Positions 34,161 to 38,240 of a stretch of 38,240 nucleotides of DNA are shown here, piece after piece. Each line of letters opens with the position of its first letter. Positions within the stretch are counted from its first letter, which is position 1. Source of the DNA: CAZUXY01 sp964624235 (GTDB taxonomy: Bacteria; Spirochaetota; UBA4802; UBA5368); the NCBI GenBank assembly GCA_964624235.1, contig CAZUXY010000047.1, forward strand, positions 1 to 38,240, in the 5' to 3' direction. The notes beneath the pieces were generated by a model. The model worked only from the letters and a program-made list of their open reading frames with translations, was not told the origin of the DNA and searched no databases. The position numbers and the translations under genes were made by a program.

Positions 34161-34195
34161 ATATGCTCTTTTTGTTCTCCCCAAAGAGAGCATAT
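34161..34195. terminator. Hairpin after the AGPS-like operon
   Basis: ATATGCTCT (34161-34169) pairs with AGAGCATAT (34187-34195). The stem extends through a T-G and three T-A pairs to 13 bp with a 9-base loop. It begins 53 bases after the stop. It is AT-rich and no clear T-run follows, so its terminator role is uncertain. Confidence 0.4.
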
Positions 34196-34459
34196 TCCTT
34201 AACTGCCATTATACGATGACATGCCTGTAACACCATAATTAAACACCCCCCGAAGTCTGGTAATTTATTGCACCTGCAGTACCTTCCCGCGATACACAGA
34301 ACAGTATGGTAGAGTCTCCTCTTTACCATGAAAAGTGATTGTAATAATCTGACCAATTCTTTTTAAGTGTTCATGTATTGTGAAAAAGTATCTTTTAACT
34401 GTATTCCGGAAGTCAGGCGTACATGCCGGTGATCTGTCGTACAGAGAAACCGATTACGT
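34196..34459. other. Intergenic leader before the hybrid kinase
   Basis: About 260 bases with no supported gene. TTGTGA at 34379 with TATTCC 18 bases downstream is a weak promoter candidate. The sequence is AT-richer than the flanking genes. Confidence 0.4.
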
Positions 34460-37327
34460 ATGAAATTACACCACGCCGCAAATAGAATAATTACGCTTTC
34501 CCTTCTTATATGCCTGCTGTGTATCGCGGCAACCGCCGGCGGTAAAAGTTCACGGGAAAAGAAGAAACCCCATGCCGTCGAAGGGATTATCGACCTCAGG
34601 GGCTGGGACTTCAGAAAGGACGGTCCCGTACACCTCGACGGACAGTGGGAATTCTGCCGGGACAGGCTTCTGGACCCGTCGGGTTTCACCGGCCGGGCTG
34701 ACAGGAAAAATTGCGGGTTTATTACGGTACCGGGACTGTGGAAGCACAGTACCGTGAACGGCGAGTGCCTGCCCGGCAGGGGAAAGGCGACCTATCGGTT
34801 TAAAATATTAAGCGGCCCCGACACCGGGGCAAAGACCCTGACCGTCAGCCGCGTCTATTCGGCGTACAGGCTGTGGTTCAACGGAACGCTGGTGGGGGAA
34901 TTCGGGAAGCCGGACGGATCCCTGAAGGCCAGGGAGGACTACGTGTTCATCCACAACAGGGGCGTGGCATCGTTCGCTCTGAAAGAAGGGATGAACGAGC
35001 TACTCGTGCATGTGTTTAATAATGAGTACGAATCCGGAGGCATCGACAGGCCGGTGAAACTGGAAGACGCAAGGGCGGCCGCTAAAAGAGAATCGAACAG
35101 AAACAGAACAGACATGATCGTCATCGGCCTGCTGCTGTTTGCTTCGATATATAACATTCTTCTCTACCATTTTCGCAAAAAAGACGCAAGCCCGCTGTAC
35201 ATAGGGCTCTTCAGCCTCCTGTGGGCGATAAACACCTATAACTTACAATCGCCGATATTGTCCGGCGTCCTCAGCCGTCTCGGCAATCCCTTTTTGATCG
35301 ATTATCTCACGATCGTTGTGGAAATGGCCCTCTGCCTGATGTTCATAAAATCGCTTTTCCCCGATGAGTTTTCGACATTCATTCTCAGGCTCTTCCAGGT
35401 CCTGGCCGTCGCGGTCATGGTGGCGCTTCTTTTTGCCGGATTCAGGGTTTCGGAGAAAATCATGAATATCTTTTTCATGTGCTGCACTCTGATTCTGGCA
35501 TACAACGTTTATGTGTTCTATAACGCCGTATCGAAACGAAGGGAGGATGCCGTGCTCTTTTTCATCGGTTTCGCCCCGCTGATGCTTGGAGGTGTAAACA
35601 ACATCCTCTACGCCATGTGGATCATCGATACCGGCAATGTGCTTCATTACGGCGTGGTGTTTTTCTGTCTCATGACCAGTATGGTCATCTCGCGCAGGTT
35701 CGCCAGGGCGCTTGTGCGGGTCGAGGAACTGTCAAGGGACCTTGCGGAGAAGAACCTGTCCCTGCGAAAAATGGACCGGCTCAAGGACAGTTTCCTTGCC
35801 GGCACCTCCCACGAGCTGCGCACTCCGCTCCACGGCATGATCGGCCTCTCGGAGTCCATAATCGAGGGCGCTGCCGGCAGCCTTCCGGCCGGTACGGTGG
35901 AAGACCTCTCCCTGATCGCCTCTAACGGCCACCGCCTCGCCCACATGGTCAACGACCTGCTCGACATGGCGAAGATACAGCAGTATGACCTGGATCTCAA
36001 CCCGCGTCCCGTGAACCTGCGTCAGGTGAGCGAGACGGTGGTGAGACTCACGCAACCGCTGGTGGGCGATAAGCCGCTGGAGATACGCAATAATATAAGC
36101 CCCGATCTCCCCCCGGCGCGCGCCGATGAGGACCGTATACGGCAGGTGCTGTACAACCTCGTGGGTAACGCGGTCAAATTCACAAACAGGGGCGAGATCG
36201 AGCTGTCGGCGAAAATCGTCGGGTGGGACGGCGCAAGCGGCGATAACGGCGCCGGACGAATGATCGAGATCAGCGTCGCTGACACGGGGATCGGTATTCC
36301 CGATGAGTATAAAGAAGAGATCTTCGAGGCCTACCGTCAGCTCGACGACGGCGACACGCGCGTATATCCAGGAACGGGGCTGGGGCTCGCCATTACCAGA
36401 CGCATTGTAGAACTGCATAACGGAACGATACACGTAGCTTCACGCGACCATGGAGGTTCGGTGTTCAGCTTCACCCTGCCCTTGGCGACCGGTCAAGTGA
36501 TTGAGACCGGGGATGAAATAGTAATCGAGGGAGGAAGCGACCCGTCGCGGGAGGATGTCGATTTGCCCGCGGGCGCGATTCCGGACGGAACTGCCGACAG
36601 CGTTTTTGAGCACAATCCCGTACTGCTCGTCGTCGATGACGACCCGGTGAACATCAGGGTCATCAGGAATTACTTTGAAATGAAACGGTGCGTGGTGAAG
36701 GCCGCTCCCGACGGGATAAGCGCACTCGATCTTATTGAAAAGGACGATTCCATCGGACTGGTGCTGCTCGATATCATGATGCCCGGCATGTCGGGCTACG
36801 AGGTGTGCAGAAGGATACGCGCCCGGCGAAAGCCCGAGGAGCTTCCGGTGATAATGCTCACCGCGAAGAACATGATGGCCGATATCGACGCCGCCTTCGA
36901 GGCCGGGGCCAATGACTTCATCGTGAAACCATTCCGCATGAGCGAACTTCTCGCGCGCGTGGTCACGATGCTCACACAGAAGAAGATAAGGAAATCGGCC
37001 GCCGGGGGCATCACCATCCGCAGCCGTGACAGGGTGCATACCCTAAGCTTCGAAGAGATCGTCTATATCACCTCGCATCAGAAAAACACCGTGCTCCATA
37101 CCGTGGAGCGCGATATCGAGGCGCCGGTGCTGATGAAAGAGATCATCGACCGCCTGCCGCCCGACATCTTCGTCCGTATCCATAAAAGCCACGTCATCAA
37201 TATACGTTACATACGCAGTGTGTCCCATGTGCTGTCAGGCCGTTACAGGGTGAGTCTCAGAGACGAGGATGACACCGTGCTCCCGGTGGGGCCCGCCTTT
37301 CTTGAATCACTGCGTAAAAAAATGTAA
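34460..37327 (+). CDS. 7TM-DISM hybrid histidine kinase with receiver and LytTR DNA-binding output
   Basis: 955 residues. Signal peptide/helix (~9-27), then a periplasmic jelly-roll sensor (~38-205; GQWEFCRDRLLDPSGF, RLWFNGTLVGEFG) as in 7TMR-DISM proteins. Seven membrane helices span ~214-420. The dimerisation/H-box is FLAGTSHELRTPLHG (phospho-acceptor His451). The HATPase domain has N, G1 and G2 boxes (NLVGNAVKFTN, VADTGIGIP, GTGLGLAI). A receiver domain (VVDDDP, phospho-acceptor Asp771 in LLDIMMP) follows. The last ~95 residues are a LytTR domain (EIVYITSHQKNTVLHT, FVRIHKSHVINI). Sensor, kinase, receiver and DNA-binding output are thus one chain, so it would bind DNA from the membrane. It has no obvious partner; its target may be its own upstream region or neighbouring genes. 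Confidence 0.9.
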   Translation: MKLHHAANRIITLSLLICLLCIAATAGGKSSREKKKPHAVEGIIDLRGWDFRKDGPVHLDGQWEFCRDRLLDPSGFTGRADRKNCGFITVPGLWKHSTVNGECLPGRGKATYRFKILSGPDTGAKTLTVSRVYSAYRLWFNGTLVGEFGKPDGSLKAREDYVFIHNRGVASFALKEGMNELLVHVFNNEYESGGIDRPVKLEDARAAAKRESNRNRTDMIVIGLLLFASIYNILLYHFRKKDASPLYIGLFSLLWAINTYNLQSPILSGVLSRLGNPFLIDYLTIVVEMALCLMFIKSLFPDEFSTFILRLFQVLAVAVMVALLFAGFRVSEKIMNIFFMCCTLILAYNVYVFYNAVSKRREDAVLFFIGFAPLMLGGVNNILYAMWIIDTGNVLHYGVVFFCLMTSMVISRRFARALVRVEELSRDLAEKNLSLRKMDRLKDSFLAGTSHELRTPLHGMIGLSESIIEGAAGSLPAGTVEDLSLIASNGHRLAHMVNDLLDMAKIQQYDLDLNPRPVNLRQVSETVVRLTQPLVGDKPLEIRNNISPDLPPARADEDRIRQVLYNLVGNAVKFTNRGEIELSAKIVGWDGASGDNGAGRMIEISVADTGIGIPDEYKEEIFEAYRQLDDGDTRVYPGTGLGLAITRRIVELHNGTIHVASRDHGGSVFSFTLPLATGQVIETGDEIVIEGGSDPSREDVDLPAGAIPDGTADSVFEHNPVLLVVDDDPVNIRVIRNYFEMKRCVVKAAPDGISALDLIEKDDSIGLVLLDIMMPGMSGYEVCRRIRARRKPEELPVIMLTAKNMMADIDAAFEAGANDFIVKPFRMSELLARVVTMLTQKKIRKSAAGGITIRSRDRVHTLSFEEIVYITSHQKNTVLHTVERDIEAPVLMKEIIDRLPPDIFVRIHKSHVINIRYIRSVSHVLSGRYRVSLRDEDDTVLPVGPAFLESLRKKM

Positions 37328-37491
37328 GACCCGCGCACCGTTCATTCCCCTGTAAGCACCGCTTGTTCTCAGCATACCGGTCTGGCGGAAAAAAGTACAT
37401 ACAAAACAGTAACACTGTAAGTATTTTAAAGAGAAAGGTGTACTACCGGGCAGGGTGTGTCTTTTCATGATAACCGGGTGGTTCAAACAAT
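37328..37491. other. Intergenic region after the hybrid kinase
   Basis: No supported gene. The only structure is a 5-3-5 inverted repeat ACAGT-AAC-ACTGT (37406-37418). LytTR proteins bind direct repeats rather than palindromes, so I do not link the two. Confidence 0.4.
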
Positions 37492-37812
37492 GTTATTTCG
37501 ACGACGTACAGGAGATACTAGTGGCACACGCATTTACGCCATCCATGGCGTGCGTGTGCAGGCGCACATCGTGTGCGCACCCGGCGTTGCGACAGGCGAC
37601 CGAGCGAAGCGAAGAAGTCCCGTGGGAAGGCCGCGTCGCTAGCCGACCGGCAGGGAGGAGAAATCTTATAGGTGCAAAAAGATTTCTCACCCCTCCGGGG
37701 ATTCGGAATGACAACATAGTCCTTATCATTTCGACGACGCCCATATTGTCATTTCGACGACCGGCAGGGAGGAGAAATCTGTTTGTAGTAAAATGATTTC
37801 TCCTCCTTAACC
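37492..37812. repeat. Cluster of palindromic interspersed repeats (REP/MITE-like)
   Basis: Several repeat units occur in a row. A nested hairpin, GCACACGC/GCGTGTGC (37524-37531 and 37552-37559) enclosing ACGCCAT/ATGGCGT, is followed by GCGCACA-TCG-TGTGCGC (37562-37578). A 23-base direct repeat occurs at 37644-37666 and 37758-37780. Its end GAGAAATCT pairs with AGATTTCTC at 37680-37688. In the second copy, GGAGGAGAAATC (37768-37779) pairs with GATTTCTCCTCC (37795-37806). TCATTTCGACGA occurs at 37726 and 37749, and a near copy at 37492. The TTGTCATT(T/C)CGA ends recall interspersed repeats seen in many genomes. No transposase is present. Confidence 0.8.
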
Positions 37813-37930
37813 AATTACTAGCATTGCAGGCGCTGTATGGTCATATGTCGGTAAATATCTTGCAAATTTGTCATGAGAGTGATAGCTATGTTGAAAAAAT
37901 ACATCCAGCCATGACAAGTGATCTGATAAA

Positions 37931-38240
37931 ATGAGCATGAAGCGGTTACTGTTTATTTCGGCAATTACCATGGGGATTGCGCTCGGGGCTTTTTCCTGCG
38001 GCGAAATGTATTCAGAAATCCCTGAATGGAGCGGGTCCGTTGAAGGCATCTTCGTGGTGTACAACGGCAACGGCGCGTCTGCAGGGTCACCTCCCATTGA
38101 TGACGCCACATACATCGAGGGCCAGGAAGTGGAGGTGCTGGGAAACGAAGGGAGTCTAGACCGCCCCGGCTATACTTTTATCGGCTGGAACACGGCCCCC
38201 GACGGGAGCGGTATCCCGTATATTCAGGGCGCGACCTTCA
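37931..38240 (+). CDS. Lipoprotein with InlB/Flg_new-type repeat (3' end outside window)
   Basis: The frame is open from the ATG at 37931 to the right edge (103 codons). The signal peptide (MSMKRLLFISAITMGIALG) ends in the lipobox GAFSC with Cys23. The end, RPGYTFIGWNT followed by DGSGIPY, matches the repeat unit of Listeria-Bacteroides/InlB B-repeats, which are surface-protein repeats in Firmicutes, Bacteroidetes and spirochaetes. More repeats are expected past the edge. A second ATG at 37937 is an alternative start. It is likely a surface lipoprotein. Confidence 0.75.
   Translation, partial: MSMKRLLFISAITMGIALGAFSCGEMYSEIPEWSGSVEGIFVVYNGNGASAGSPPIDDATYIEGQEVEVLGNEGSLDRPGYTFIGWNTAPDGSGIPYIQGATF

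Noticed and set aside
37455..37796. Open frame across the repeat cluster
   Set aside because: It is made of palindromic repeat sequence and is not protein-like.

Overview
The window is a moderately GC-rich (by eye) chromosomal segment from an anaerobic, Gram-negative-type bacterium. A spirochaete (Spirochaetota) is my best guess. The clues are two lipoproteins with loose lipoboxes, one followed by an InlB/Flg_new-type repeat; a 7TM-DISM hybrid histidine kinase ending in a LytTR domain; a membrane-bound AraC regulator; a CsgG-like/beta-barrel envelope protein; and many UroD-type corrinoid methyltransferase homologues. No rRNA, tRNA, CRISPR array, phage gene or transposase was found.

Layout. 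1-5 kb: the end of an unknown gene, a CsgG-domain outer-membrane protein, and a translationally coupled FixC-like/FixX-like pair. 4-6 kb: a D-2-hydroxyacid (glycerate-type) dehydrogenase and a 3-hydroxyisobutyrate/tartronate-semialdehyde-type dehydrogenase, divergent around a palindrome. 6-10 kb: a DNRLRE-type lipoprotein, a miniature MotA-like membrane protein with a secreted metallo-beta-lactamase-fold protein, and alanine racemase. 10-14 kb (minus strand): a PocR-domain AraC regulator, an alpha/beta hydrolase and a polyferredoxin, apparently one operon. Divergent from it, 14-24 kb (plus strand): a corrinoid protein, four UroD/MtaA-superfamily proteins, an FGGY sugar kinase and a cytoplasmic GH3 glycosidase. 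24-28 kb: a 36-codon Lys-rich gene, a secreted unknown, a crotonase-fold protein without the hydratase glutamates, a GlpA/GlpD-type dehydrogenase and a membrane AraC regulator. 29-34 kb: a tight operon of a DUF362 protein, an FGGY kinase and an alkyl-DHAP-synthase-like flavoprotein. 34-38 kb: a one-protein two-component system, a cluster of palindromic repeats and a truncated lipoprotein gene.

The most interesting locus is 10.4-23.8 kb. I read it as a candidate corrinoid-dependent demethylation/methyl-transfer island for a methylated or methoxylated glycoside. The PocR-type regulator would sense the compound, GH3 and the kinase would handle the sugar, and UroD-type enzymes plus the corrinoid protein would handle the methyl group. 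This is inference: no activase or tetrahydrofolate-type second methyltransferase is visible here. The MtaA-like gene beside the corrinoid gene carries an in-frame TAA that separates its last 57 codons, including the expected third zinc-ligand cysteine. The second locus of interest (25.9-34.1 kb) combines glycerol-phosphate dehydrogenase, a kinase and an AGPS-like flavoenzyme, suggesting glycerol-ether or polyol metabolism.
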